Positions 16,393-24,022 of a DNA stretch of 64,000 bases are shown here, one piece after another; position 1 is the stretch's first letter, and each line of letters opens with the position of its first letter. Both the position numbers and the translations under genes were made by a program. Origin of the DNA: Dyadobacter sp. 50-39 (GTDB lineage Bacteria; Bacteroidota; Bacteroidia; Cytophagales; Spirosomataceae); assembly GCA_001898145.1 (NCBI GenBank), contig MKSR01000008.1, positions 1 to 64,000 on the forward strand. Direction: 5' to 3'. The notes beneath the pieces were generated by a model. It was given only the letters and a program-made list of their open reading frames with translations. It ran no database searches and was not told where the DNA came from.

Positions 16393-18324
16393 ATGAAATT
16401 ATATTTAAGAGCCCTTTTACTGACCTTTTTTTGCAGCCCGGCATTTGCACAAAACCCAGATCCTGCGGCCATTCTGAAACGCATTCAAACCAGCAGGCAG
16501 GATACCAACCGCGTACTCGCCTACATCGAATACGGGCAGTATCTCGAAAACCAGAACCTGGACAGCGCCGGAAAATATTACCTGAAAGCAGATGCCCTGA
16601 GCGAGCAGCTGAACTACGACATTGGCCGGTTCAAGTTCCGCTCGAATTATACCTACATCCTCAATTTGCAGGGAAAATTTGAAGAAGGATTGAAGCTGAA
16701 CCGCGAGAGCCTTGAAATCGCCAAAAGGATGAAGCACCAGGTGAATATCGGCAAGAGCTATGCCAATATCGCCGCGAGTTACACCTATATGGGCAACTTT
16801 ACGGAGGCCATCAAATATTACCAGCAGTCGGCGAGCCAGTTCGACAAGCTGGGTATGAAGGAGTTTTTGCCCCGGCTTTACATCAGCATCGGAACGGCTT
16901 TCGAGCATGCCAATCTGTTCAACAAATCGGTGGTATACAAGCAAAAAGCATTGCAGCTGGCCCGACCGATGAAGGACAGTCTGCAACTCGCGGATATTCT
17001 CACCAATATCGGCGGTTGTTATTTCAATTTAAAAAAATACAATGAAGCCCTCGCGCATTTCAAGGAGGGGCTGGTGGTGTCCGAAAGAATCCATTCGGAT
17101 ATATTCGTAACGCAAGCCTACGCAGGTCTTTGCCGGACCAACCGCCTTTTGAAAAACCTGGACGAAGCCTGGGTATATGGCCAGAAGGGGCTAGACCTGG
17201 CCCGGAAATCAGGGAATGTATTTCTCGAACTTGACTGCCTGAGAGCATTGATGTTCCTGGCCGAGGACGCTAGAAAGACCGATTTGTCGGCCAAATACAC
17301 CAAAGAAGCGCTCACTATTGCGGAAGCCAACAATATGACCGACCATTTGGTAGAACTTTACGAAGATTACGCGACCGACCTCGCCCGCCAGAACAACTAC
17401 AAAGGGGCTTACGACTACCTGATGAAATACTCGATCCTGAACGATTCTATCCAGGGCATCGATATTCAGAAACAGTTACAGGAACTCGATACCAAATACC
17501 TCACGGCGCAGAAGGAGAATAAGATCGTAGCGCTCGAAAAAGAGAAACAGACCCGCAACATATTGATATATGGCCTCATAGCCGGCCTTGTGGGTTTGCT
17601 TGTAATTGCCGTGCTGGTTTACAGGAACATTGCATTCCGCAGACGCGTGGCGGAGCAGGAAGTGCTGCAATTGCAGCAGGAAAAACAGCTGGTGGCTACC
17701 AATTCCATTTTGAAAGGACAAGAAGAAGAACGCACACGCGTGGCCCGCGACCTGCACGACGGTCTGGGCGGACTATTATCAGGCATCAAACTAACTCTGA
17801 ATTCCGTGAAAGGAAATGTAATCCTGCCCGAAGAAAGCGCCATGACGTTTACCAGGGCCCTAACCCAATTGGACGGTGCGATCAGCGAAATGCGCCGCGT
17901 AGCCCACAGCATGATGCCCGAATCGCTTGTACGGTTCGGATTAATCGATGCGCTGAGCGATTTTTGCGAAGGCATCAGCGCTTCCGGTAGGTTAAAAGTA
18001 AATATGCAGGCCTTCGGTTTCGACGACAAACGCCTCGATTCGCAGGTAGAAGTTGTGCTTTACCGCATTATCCAGGAGCTGCTCAACAATGTGCTCAAAT
18101 ATGCCGACGCAAGCGAAGCGCAGGTGCAGCTGACCTGGGTCGAAAACAATGTGAGCGTAACCGTCGAAGACAACGGCAGAGGTTTTGATATTAAAAACCT
18201 TGAACAGAATAAGGGGGCCGGCCTTCGCAACGTCCAGGCCCGCGTGGACTATCTGAACGGCACACTCGACATTCAGTCGAAGCCGGGCGAAGGCACGTCG
18301 GTACTGGTTGAAATAGCGCTTTAA
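16393..18324 (+). CDS. TPR sensor histidine kinase (HisKA_3 type)
   Basis: A 643-residue membrane kinase. Signal peptide at residues 1-19 (ending CSPAFAQ), a periplasmic stretch of about seven tetratricopeptide repeats (about 40-370), one membrane segment (about 390-414), a short coiled coil, then HisKA_3 with the phospho-accepting histidine in RVARDLHDGLGG (about residue 455) and an HATPase_c domain with ELLNNVLKYA, EDNGRGFD and KGAGLRNVQAR. It probably senses a periplasmic or surface condition and phosphorylates the LuxR-type regulator encoded 48 bases downstream. This TPR-kinase form is common in Bacteroidota. Ligand unknown. Confidence 0.95.
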   Translation: MKLYLRALLLTFFCSPAFAQNPDPAAILKRIQTSRQDTNRVLAYIEYGQYLENQNLDSAGKYYLKADALSEQLNYDIGRFKFRSNYTYILNLQGKFEEGLKLNRESLEIAKRMKHQVNIGKSYANIAASYTYMGNFTEAIKYYQQSASQFDKLGMKEFLPRLYISIGTAFEHANLFNKSVVYKQKALQLARPMKDSLQLADILTNIGGCYFNLKKYNEALAHFKEGLVVSERIHSDIFVTQAYAGLCRTNRLLKNLDEAWVYGQKGLDLARKSGNVFLELDCLRALMFLAEDARKTDLSAKYTKEALTIAEANNMTDHLVELYEDYATDLARQNNYKGAYDYLMKYSILNDSIQGIDIQKQLQELDTKYLTAQKENKIVALEKEKQTRNILIYGLIAGLVGLLVIAVLVYRNIAFRRRVAEQEVLQLQQEKQLVATNSILKGQEEERTRVARDLHDGLGGLLSGIKLTLNSVKGNVILPEESAMTFTRALTQLDGAISEMRRVAHSMMPESLVRFGLIDALSDFCEGISASGRLKVNMQAFGFDDKRLDSQVEVVLYRIIQELLNNVLKYADASEAQVQLTWVENNVSVTVEDNGRGFDIKNLEQNKGAGLRNVQARVDYLNGTLDIQSKPGEGTSVLVEIAL

Positions 18325-18372
18325 TGATCGATACCAACGCCAGAAATGGCATTAACCTCTATAAAAGAAATT

Positions 18373-18990
18373 ATGAGCGTCAGAATCCTCATCGTAGACG
18401 ATCACCCGCTAGTTTTGGAAGGGCTTAAATCGCTGCTCGCCGACGCAGAAGGTGTGCGGGTGGTGGGAACGGCCACCAATGCCATCGAAGCGATCGCATT
18501 CCTGAAAAACAACGAAGTGGACATTGCATTCCTCGACATCAACCTGCCCGACATCAGCGGCATTGATCTTTGCAAGAAGGTGAAAGACCAGTTTCCCGAA
18601 GTAAAGACATTGGCATTGAGCACTTTCAACGAGCGTGCGTACGTATCACGCATGATCCAGAACGGGGCGTCGGGCTATCTGATCAAAAGCTCCGGTAAGG
18701 AAGATATCCTGGAAGCCATCGCCCAGGTACAGGCCGGGGGCTATTTCATGAATGTGCAGTTCGATCAGGTAACGCCCACCGCCGCCCCCAAAACGGTTCC
18801 GTTTCTGACTCGTCGTGAGAAAGAGGTGCTGGTGTTGATCGCGGAGGGGCTCACCAATCCTCAGATCGCCGAGCAACTGTTCATCAGCGTGACGACCGTC
18901 AACAGCCACCGTCAGAACCTGCTGATCAAATTTGAAGTATCCAACACCGCCTCGCTGATCAAGCTCGCTGCGGGGTTGGGATTGATCTAG
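18373..18990 (+). CDS. LuxR/NarL family response regulator
   Basis: A 205-residue regulator, partner of the TPR kinase. The receiver domain has the acidic pair DD at residues 9-10, phosphorylation site Asp55 in IAFLDINLPD, the Ser/Thr of LALSTFNE and the Lys of YLIKSSG. The C-terminal LuxR helix-turn-helix is intact (LTRREKEVLVLIAEGLTNPQIA, VTTVNSHRQNLLIKF). I start at the ATG at 18373, which gives the usual short N-terminus before VRILIVDDHPL; a frame extension to 18346 adds nine residues. The stop overlaps the convergent toxin gene by four bases. Confidence 0.95.
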   Translation: MSVRILIVDDHPLVLEGLKSLLADAEGVRVVGTATNAIEAIAFLKNNEVDIAFLDINLPDISGIDLCKKVKDQFPEVKTLALSTFNERAYVSRMIQNGASGYLIKSSGKEDILEAIAQVQAGGYFMNVQFDQVTPTAAPKTVPFLTRREKEVLVLIAEGLTNPQIAEQLFISVTTVNSHRQNLLIKFEVSNTASLIKLAAGLGLI

Positions 18991-19256
18991 CAAGTGCTAT
19001 TTAGGGTAAAACGGCATTGCACAACGATAATCCTACCGTCTTGAATTTTGTACACAAGCCGATGCTCGTCATTAATGCGTCGCGACCAAAATCCCGACAA
19101 CTGATGCCTGAGCGGCTCCGGTTTATCTATTCCCGAGAAAGGAGACTGTGTTATCGACTCCAAAAGCGTTCTGATCCTCCTGATAATCGTTTCGTTGCCG
19201 GTTGATTTCCAATAGTCGAGTTGCGATAATGCCTTGGGAGTAAACTCTATTTCCAT
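18987..19256 (-). CDS. YoeB/Txe family toxin with altered C-terminus
   Basis: An 89-residue RelE-superfamily endoribonuclease toxin. Family features are clear: FTPKALSQLDYWK, PFSGIDKPEPLRHQLSGFWS and RRINDEHRLVY. YoeB normally ends CRYHY or CRFHY, with the final His and Tyr catalytic. Here the end is CRFTLNSTC and the His-Tyr pair is missing. A single inserted base around the TTTT of 19000-19010 would restore a short end at a nearby stop, so the tail looks like the result of a frameshift. The toxin may be inactive or weakened. The gene overlaps the antitoxin gene by ten bases. Confidence 0.88.
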   Translation of the reverse strand: MEIEFTPKALSQLDYWKSTGNETIIRRIRTLLESITQSPFSGIDKPEPLRHQLSGFWSRRINDEHRLVYKIQDGRIIVVQCRFTLNSTC

Positions 19257-19456
19257 ATGTCGTCAAGGCCAATTTTTCGGGTATTACCTTCCCGGGCCTC
19301 TTTGACAGAGTCTAAAAGTTCAGTTTTGTTAGAAGAATTGCTGAGTAGATAGTCTGTGGCATCCTGCTCAGTCCGGAAACTAATCCCGACCGATTTCAGA
19401 AAAGCTTTTACCGTCGCGATCTGATCGTTGTCGCCTTCGATGATCAATGTTGCCAT
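19247..19456 (-). CDS. Antitoxin of the YoeB-type pair
   Basis: A 69-residue protein preceding and overlapping the toxin gene by ten bases, the usual antitoxin-first order. Residues 1-35 look like a small DNA-binding or dimerisation domain (ATLIIEGDNDQIATVKAFLKSVGI), and the C-terminal part is charged and likely disordered until it wraps the toxin (LLDSVKEAREGNTRKIGLDDIWK). It resembles the DUF2683-type antitoxins of Bacteroidota more than Phd/YefM (inference). A perfect -7 box, TATATTTG, lies at 19483-19476 on the minus strand, but no well-spaced TTG was found. Confidence 0.75.
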   Translation of the reverse strand: MATLIIEGDNDQIATVKAFLKSVGISFRTEQDATDYLLSNSSNKTELLDSVKEAREGNTRKIGLDDIWK

Positions 19457-19513
19457 ATCGCATTCAATTGAAAATCAAATATACCAATTTTAATGCAATA
19501 GAAATTGACGTAA

Positions 19514-19547
19514 CACCACCTGACTATCTCCTCGCAATCAGGTGGTG
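19514..19547 (-). terminator. Hairpin downstream of sulfatase gene
   Basis: Arms CACCACCTGA (19514-19523) and TCAGGTGGTG (19538-19547) pair perfectly; the loop is 14 bases. It lies just after the sulfatase stop on the minus strand. The T-run is weak. Confidence 0.5.
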
Positions 19548-19555
19548 CCCTTCAA

Positions 19556-21001
19556 TCAGTTAGTCGCCAAACTCCCGAATGGGAAAATGACCGAGGACAC
19601 ATGGGCCCGGTTCATGATCTGGCCGAGCTCTTTGGCCTTGTCGGGAAACTGGGGTGTAAGATTGCTTCTTTCCTGCGGGTCTTTCGAAAGATCGTAGAGC
19701 TCCACCAATGCATCGGGATTACCGGCCGCCTTCAAGCGGACCGCCTTCCAATTCCCCTGACGCACCGCCTGCCTGCCTCCCTGCTCATGAAATTCCCAAT
19801 ATAGGTAATCGTGTTTCTTCTGTGTGGGCTTGCCTTTTAATGCGTCCGTAAACGAAATGCCATCGATATTGCGGGGAGCAGATGCATTGGCCAGCTCCGC
19901 GAACGTGGGCAAAATATCCCAGAATGCGCCGATATAGTCGCTTTTCGAACCGGGCTTGATCACCGCAGGCCAGCGCACAGCAAAGGGCTCACGGATACCG
20001 CCTTCGTACAAATCGCGTTTCACACCCCTGAAACCCGCGTTGCTGTTGAAGAAATTGGGATCCGCACCGCCTTCAACGTGCGGTCCGTTATCGCTCGTGA
20101 AAATGACCAGCGTATTTTTGTCCAGACCTTTTTCCTTCAGTTTATTCATCACCTGCCCTACGTACTGGTCCAGCCGCGCGACCATTGCTGCAAAAGTTGC
20201 GCGCGGAAAATCCTGCGAGGTATAGCCGCCACGCATTGCGCCCGGGCCGTAGTCTGCACCTTTATATGCCCTTTCTTCAAACTTGCCTTTGTAGTACCTG
20301 AACAGGCTGTCGTCCGGCACCAGCAGTTCCGCGTGTGGAAGAATGTAGGGTAAAAACAAAAAGAAAGGCTGCTTGCCATCCTGGGCATCCATAAAGCTCA
20401 GGGCATTTTTCTGAATGAGATCGGGCGCGTATTCCTTACTGTGCATAAGCCCCTTATTCCCTTCCAACGGTACTTTTTGGCTGTTATCCCAAAGATGTTC
20501 CGGATAGTAACGGTGGGCCAGGCTTTGGCAGTTGTAGCCGTAAAACTTGTCGAAGCCCTGCTTATTCGGATCGCCCTCGGTACCGACAGGCCCAAGGCCC
20601 CATTTCCCGAAAGCCGCCGTCGTGTATCCAGATTTTTTCAGCACCTCCGCAAGTGTCACAACTGAATCGGCAATCGGTTGCTGACCTTCCGGCTCGACAC
20701 TTTTATTACCGCGAATATATGTATGTCCCGTATGCTGACCCGTCAGCAGTGATGACCGCGAAGGAGCGCACACGGATGTACCTGCGTAAAACTGGTTGAA
20801 AATCATACCTTCCGCTGCCAACCGGTCGATATTCGGGGTCTTAATCAGCTTTTGTCCATTGAAACCTACATCGCCGTAACCGAGGTCATCTGCCAGGATA
20901 AATACGATATTGGGTCGTGCCGGTTTAGGTGCCTGTGCCTGGGAATGGTGAGTGAAGAATGATGTGGCTAGGAGGGAAACAACAAAACGATACTTTTTCA
21001 T
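19556..21001 (-). CDS. Secreted sulfatase, family S1
   Basis: A 481-residue exported enzyme. Signal peptide MKKYRFVVSLLATSFFTHHSQAQ. The alkaline-phosphatase-like fold is marked by NIVFILADDLGYGDVG (metal-binding Asp pair) and by CAPSRSSLLTG, where the cysteine of CxPxR is converted to formylglycine. FTSDNGPHVEGG and a C-terminal LYDLSKDPQERSNL are also typical. It removes sulfate esters, probably from a carbohydrate, in the periplasm or outside the cell. A promoter plus structured leader precedes it. The second sulfatase lies 965 bases away, on the far side of a HigBA pair. Confidence 0.95.
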   Translation of the reverse strand: MKKYRFVVSLLATSFFTHHSQAQAPKPARPNIVFILADDLGYGDVGFNGQKLIKTPNIDRLAAEGMIFNQFYAGTSVCAPSRSSLLTGQHTGHTYIRGNKSVEPEGQQPIADSVVTLAEVLKKSGYTTAAFGKWGLGPVGTEGDPNKQGFDKFYGYNCQSLAHRYYPEHLWDNSQKVPLEGNKGLMHSKEYAPDLIQKNALSFMDAQDGKQPFFLFLPYILPHAELLVPDDSLFRYYKGKFEERAYKGADYGPGAMRGGYTSQDFPRATFAAMVARLDQYVGQVMNKLKEKGLDKNTLVIFTSDNGPHVEGGADPNFFNSNAGFRGVKRDLYEGGIREPFAVRWPAVIKPGSKSDYIGAFWDILPTFAELANASAPRNIDGISFTDALKGKPTQKKHDYLYWEFHEQGGRQAVRQGNWKAVRLKAAGNPDALVELYDLSKDPQERSNLTPQFPDKAKELGQIMNRAHVSSVIFPFGSLATN

Positions 21002-21082
21002 TGTGGAGTAGATTAATACACTTCAGAAAGACATTGCAACTCCTGTATTACTTGGATTTGACGCAGTAGCTGTATCTTTGTC

Positions 21083-21165
21083 CCGATACCCTACGACAGT
21101 CCGGTCGACCGGCATGAATTGACAACCACCGAAAATTCCGGCAAGTCGCGCCAGGACTGTCTCTT
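21083..21165 (-). promoter_or_regulatory. Structured 5' leader RNA, copy 2
   Basis: Arms CCGATACCCTA (21083-21093) and TAGGGTATCGG (21155-21165) are perfect complements. Inside, GACAGTCC (21095-21102) pairs with GGACTGTC (21144-21151). The central minus-strand hairpin (GGAATT with AATTC) carries TTTTCGGTGGTTG, matching copy 1 at 14362-14454. It ends 82 bases before the sulfatase start. Confidence 0.6.
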
Positions 21166-21238
21166 AGGGTATCGGAAATCAGATACGTGCTGAATATGGC
21201 GAAGCGGGGGGCTCTTAATAATCTACTTATTCGGTAGA

Positions 21239-21269
21239 CAAAGTAAGAATAAATACTTTGAACAAGCAA
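21239..21269 (-). promoter_or_regulatory. Promoter of the sulfatase leader
   Basis: Minus strand TTG (21269-21267), 20 bases, TTACTTTG (21246-21239), then TCTACCGAATAAGTA. Spacing and sequence match 14663-14693, including the TACTT...AAGTA inverted repeat over the -7 box. Confidence 0.6.
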
Positions 21270-21299
21270 ATGAAATGTAGAATTCACATTTATATTTTG

Positions 21300-21599
21300 T
21301 CAGAGAACTGGTGAAGAAGTGATCCGGTGAACGTTTTGAACACGACCGCTTGCCCTAACCTTCCAGATATCATATTTCTTCTGCATATCCAGCCAAAACT
21401 CCGCACTGACACCAAAACCGCTTTCCAGCCTTACTGCCATTTCAACTGATACGGCTGCCGTCTCATTCACTACCTCGGAAAGCTGCTTGCGGCTCACATT
21501 CAATTCTCTTGCTGCCCGCGTAACGGAAATTCTCATTTCCTTCAATATGTCCTCACGCAATACTGCGCCCGGATGTACCGGCTTCATTTCACTTTCCAT
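21300..21599 (-). CDS. higA: HigA family antitoxin (XRE-type)
   Basis: A 99-residue helix-turn-helix protein of the HigA addiction-module family: HPGAVLREDILKEMRISV, AARELNVSRKQLSEVVNE, then SAEFWLDMQKKYDIWK. It binds the toxin encoded immediately upstream and represses the shared promoter. The order toxin then antitoxin, separated by 6 bases, is the HigBA order. A second, related pair lies at 37141-37761. The C-terminal ~20 residues (VQNVHRITSSPVL) are not conserved between the two. Confidence 0.9.
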   Translation of the reverse strand: MESEMKPVHPGAVLREDILKEMRISVTRAARELNVSRKQLSEVVNETAAVSVEMAVRLESGFGVSAEFWLDMQKKYDIWKVRASGRVQNVHRITSSPVL

Positions 21600-21605
21600 A
21601 ACGCT

Positions 21606-21887
21606 CTAATGATAATCGACATAGTCAACATTGAATACATCACCATTTTCAAACCTGAACAATATCCGGTAATTCCCGGTAACCCAAACAGCCCAAAAAC
21701 CTTCCAGCCTGCCAGACAGCGAATGTAGCCTGTATCCCGGAATTGCTCTGATCGGATCAAGGCTTTTGGCCGTATTCAGTGCCGAAAGAATACGCCTGAG
21801 TTTGTCGACTTGCCCATGCGGCAACTTCGATGCATCATCCTTTTCCCAAAGCTGCTTTAATCCTTTGTGGTTAAAAGTCCTGATCAA
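21606..21887 (-). CDS. higB: HigB/RelE-like toxin
   Basis: A RelE-superfamily mRNA-cleaving toxin of about 93 residues: IRTFNHKGLKQLWEKDD, GYRLHSLSGRLEGFWAVWVTGNYRILFRFENG and the end VDYVDYH, closely similar to the product at 37141. I place the start at the TTG at 21887 because this gives the family N-terminus (M-I-x-x-F-x-H-K-G); the frame is open to another TTG at 21911, which adds eight residues. No ATG is available. The pair sits between two sulfatase genes and has probably inserted there. Confidence 0.85.
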   Translation of the reverse strand: MIRTFNHKGLKQLWEKDDASKLPHGQVDKLRRILSALNTAKSLDPIRAIPGYRLHSLSGRLEGFWAVWVTGNYRILFRFENGDVFNVDYVDYH

Positions 21888-21965
21888 AGTAAAGATAGTG
21901 TGAAACCCCAAGGGTTACAAATATTGGGCAGCAATATGGCTGTTGCTGCCCAAAAACACTATCTC

Positions 21966-23405
21966 TTATTTCCGAACGGTACGCCCTATTTCCCGAACGT
22001 TTTTCCCGGATTTCTGCTGCAAATCGTCGCCCATATCCTCGCGTGCCGCGTCGGCGATCTTTTCGAGTTCGGCTACGATTTCGGGGTTCTGTTCCAGCAC
22101 ATCATAGCGCTCGGACGGGTCGCGGGCCAGGTTGTAGAGTGCTTTCGGAAACTGGTGATCTTCCGGCGCCGGGCCGGGCTGACCGTTTTTACCGGGCATC
22201 GAGCCTTCATAAGTGCGGCCCGGGTGCGCGAAAACGAGCTTCCAGTCGCCCTTGCGAACGGCTTCCAGGCTGTTTTTGCGGTAATAGTAGAGGAAACTTT
22301 CGCGCGGCGTCTGGCTTTCATCGCCTTTAAGCAATGCGCTGAAATCGATTCCGTCAATTTTCTCTTTGGGCAATCTGGCACCGGTCAGTTTGGCGATGGT
22401 CGGCAGGACGTCAAGGGTCGAGAGTAGTTTGTTGGAAACGCTTCCCGCCGGGATTACGCCAGGCCAGCGCATGATGCAGGGCTCACGTTGCCCGCCTTCG
22501 AATGACGTCCCTTTGCCTTCGCGGAAACCGCCGGCGGATCCCGCGTGGTCGCCGTAATTGAGCCAGGGACCATTGTCGCTGGTGAAAATCACGAGCGTAT
22601 TCTTGTCGAGTCCCTGGGCTTTCAGTTCCTTCATGATCTCCCCTACCGACCAGTCGAGCTCCATCATCACATCGCCAAAAATGCCTCTTTCGCTTTTACC
22701 CCGGAACTTCGCCGATGCAGCCAGCGGTACGTGCGGCAGCGGGTGCGGTATATACAGGAAGAATGGCTTGTTTTTATTCCTTTTGATAAATGAAATGGCT
22801 TTCCCGGTAATCACTGGTGTAAGCTCGCTGGCATCTTCAAGATTTTTGATCTCTTTCACCTGCTTATTGCCGTCAATCCAGTGCAGCGGAGGGTATTTGG
22901 CGCGTTCCTGCCATGGGTGCAGGGGCCACATGTCGTGCGAGTAAGGGACGCCATAGTATTCATCGAAGCCCTGTTGCAACGGCAAAAACTCCTGGTCGCT
23001 TCCCAAATGCCATTTACCAAAAATACCCGTTGCATAACCCTGCGCTTTCACCAGTTCGGCAATGGTTTCCTCTTTGGGATTAAGACCTACCCCGGCATTT
23101 GGCCCGAATGCCCCGGAAATGCCCAGTCGGTTGGGATAGCAGCCCGTAAGCAATGCAGCGCGCGACGCACTGCATACCGCCTGCGCGGCCATGAAATTGG
23201 TGAAGCGGGTCCCTTCCTGGGCCATCTTGTCGAGATTGGGCGTTTTGTAACCCAGCGCGCCGTTCACGGACAAGTCGCCGTAACCGAGGTCATCGATAAA
23301 AAAGAGAACAATGTTGGGTGTTTTTGCGGCCGGCTTGTCCGACTGGAAAGCCATCAGGACGCACAGGCCCGCGGATACCAGCAGCAAAGAAAGTACTCGT
23401 AACAT
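21966..23405 (-). CDS. Secreted sulfatase, family S1 (second)
   Basis: A 479-residue enzyme with signal peptide MLRVLSLLLVSAGLCVLMAFQS; the ATG at 23405 is chosen although the frame runs on to 23480 without signal character. PNIVLFFIDDLGYGDLS holds the metal-binding Asp pair and VCSASRAALLTG holds the formylglycine cysteine in CxAxR form. GKWHLG and FTSDNGPWLNYGDH are further family motifs, and LYNLARDPSERYDV is near the end. It is distinct from the first sulfatase in the active-site signature (CSASR against CAPSR) and so may act on a different sulfated sugar. It ends with charged residues and no sorting domain. Confidence 0.95.
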   Translation of the reverse strand: MLRVLSLLLVSAGLCVLMAFQSDKPAAKTPNIVLFFIDDLGYGDLSVNGALGYKTPNLDKMAQEGTRFTNFMAAQAVCSASRAALLTGCYPNRLGISGAFGPNAGVGLNPKEETIAELVKAQGYATGIFGKWHLGSDQEFLPLQQGFDEYYGVPYSHDMWPLHPWQERAKYPPLHWIDGNKQVKEIKNLEDASELTPVITGKAISFIKRNKNKPFFLYIPHPLPHVPLAASAKFRGKSERGIFGDVMMELDWSVGEIMKELKAQGLDKNTLVIFTSDNGPWLNYGDHAGSAGGFREGKGTSFEGGQREPCIMRWPGVIPAGSVSNKLLSTLDVLPTIAKLTGARLPKEKIDGIDFSALLKGDESQTPRESFLYYYRKNSLEAVRKGDWKLVFAHPGRTYEGSMPGKNGQPGPAPEDHQFPKALYNLARDPSERYDVLEQNPEIVAELEKIADAAREDMGDDLQQKSGKNVREIGRTVRK

Positions 23406-23588
23406 AGGAAAGGTTGGTTTTAGGTAAACTGGCGCCAGGCCGGTATAGTTGTCACCAGGCCGGGATTTCGCGCCATTCATTCAAAAGTAGTGACCAGTTG
23501 GGATTTTGTTGCAGGTTCTGCTCCAAATCCCGCTCCTTTTGCCGGACAAGCCAAGGTTGATGACGGCTCGCGTCGAAGCCCCTGCGTA

Positions 23589-23835
23589 TCACCGTCCATA
23601 GATCGTGTGCAGGTACTGCTTTTGCAAGGTCGAGAAGTACAGGAGCGGCAGCACCGCCCAGAATGCCGTCCTCACCACCGCCTGGAAAATGGTAATGCGC
23701 GTCCCTGCCGTGTGGTTAAACTCCTCGCTGGTATGATGCACCACATGAAACCCCCAGGCGCTTTGAAATCCCATATTCGATACCAATCAGCAAGAGGAAC
23801 AATGGAACGGCCAATGCCATATAGTTCAACGTCAT
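23589..23835 (-). pseudogene. Decayed sterol desaturase-like gene
   Basis: The minus strand from 23835 reads MTLNYMALAVPLFLLLIGIEY and so on, a typical hydrophobic N-terminus of the bacterial sterol desaturase family, but stops after about 39 codons. In another frame the conserved core HVVHHTSEEFNHTAGTRITI follows directly, then runs out at a stop at 23589. About 100 or more residues that normally separate these parts are missing, and the frame is shifted. Further on, 23604-23452 in a third frame encodes a protein-like stretch (DLWTVIRRGFDASRHQPWLV and onward) ending at a stop, whose origin I cannot name. The 617 bases between 23405 and 24023 otherwise contain no gene. Confidence 0.6.
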
Positions 23836-24022
23836 AACCGGTTCTTTTTCTATATTTAATTAATAGATTATATATACAAATATTAAATGCTTGATTGTAT
23901 TTGCCAAAAATTTGACGTAAAACCATTAAATAAAATCTAAAACCCTTTTATTCGTGGTTTTACAACGCAGGCACAACGGCTTGCAAAGATTTAGCTACTG
24001 ATACCAAACCTCCCTTTTCCGG

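Noticed and set aside
21083-21165. SAM-I (S-box) riboswitch
   Set aside because: Some short strings look alike (GCCGG, GGTGG), but the order of S-box core elements is absent on both strands.
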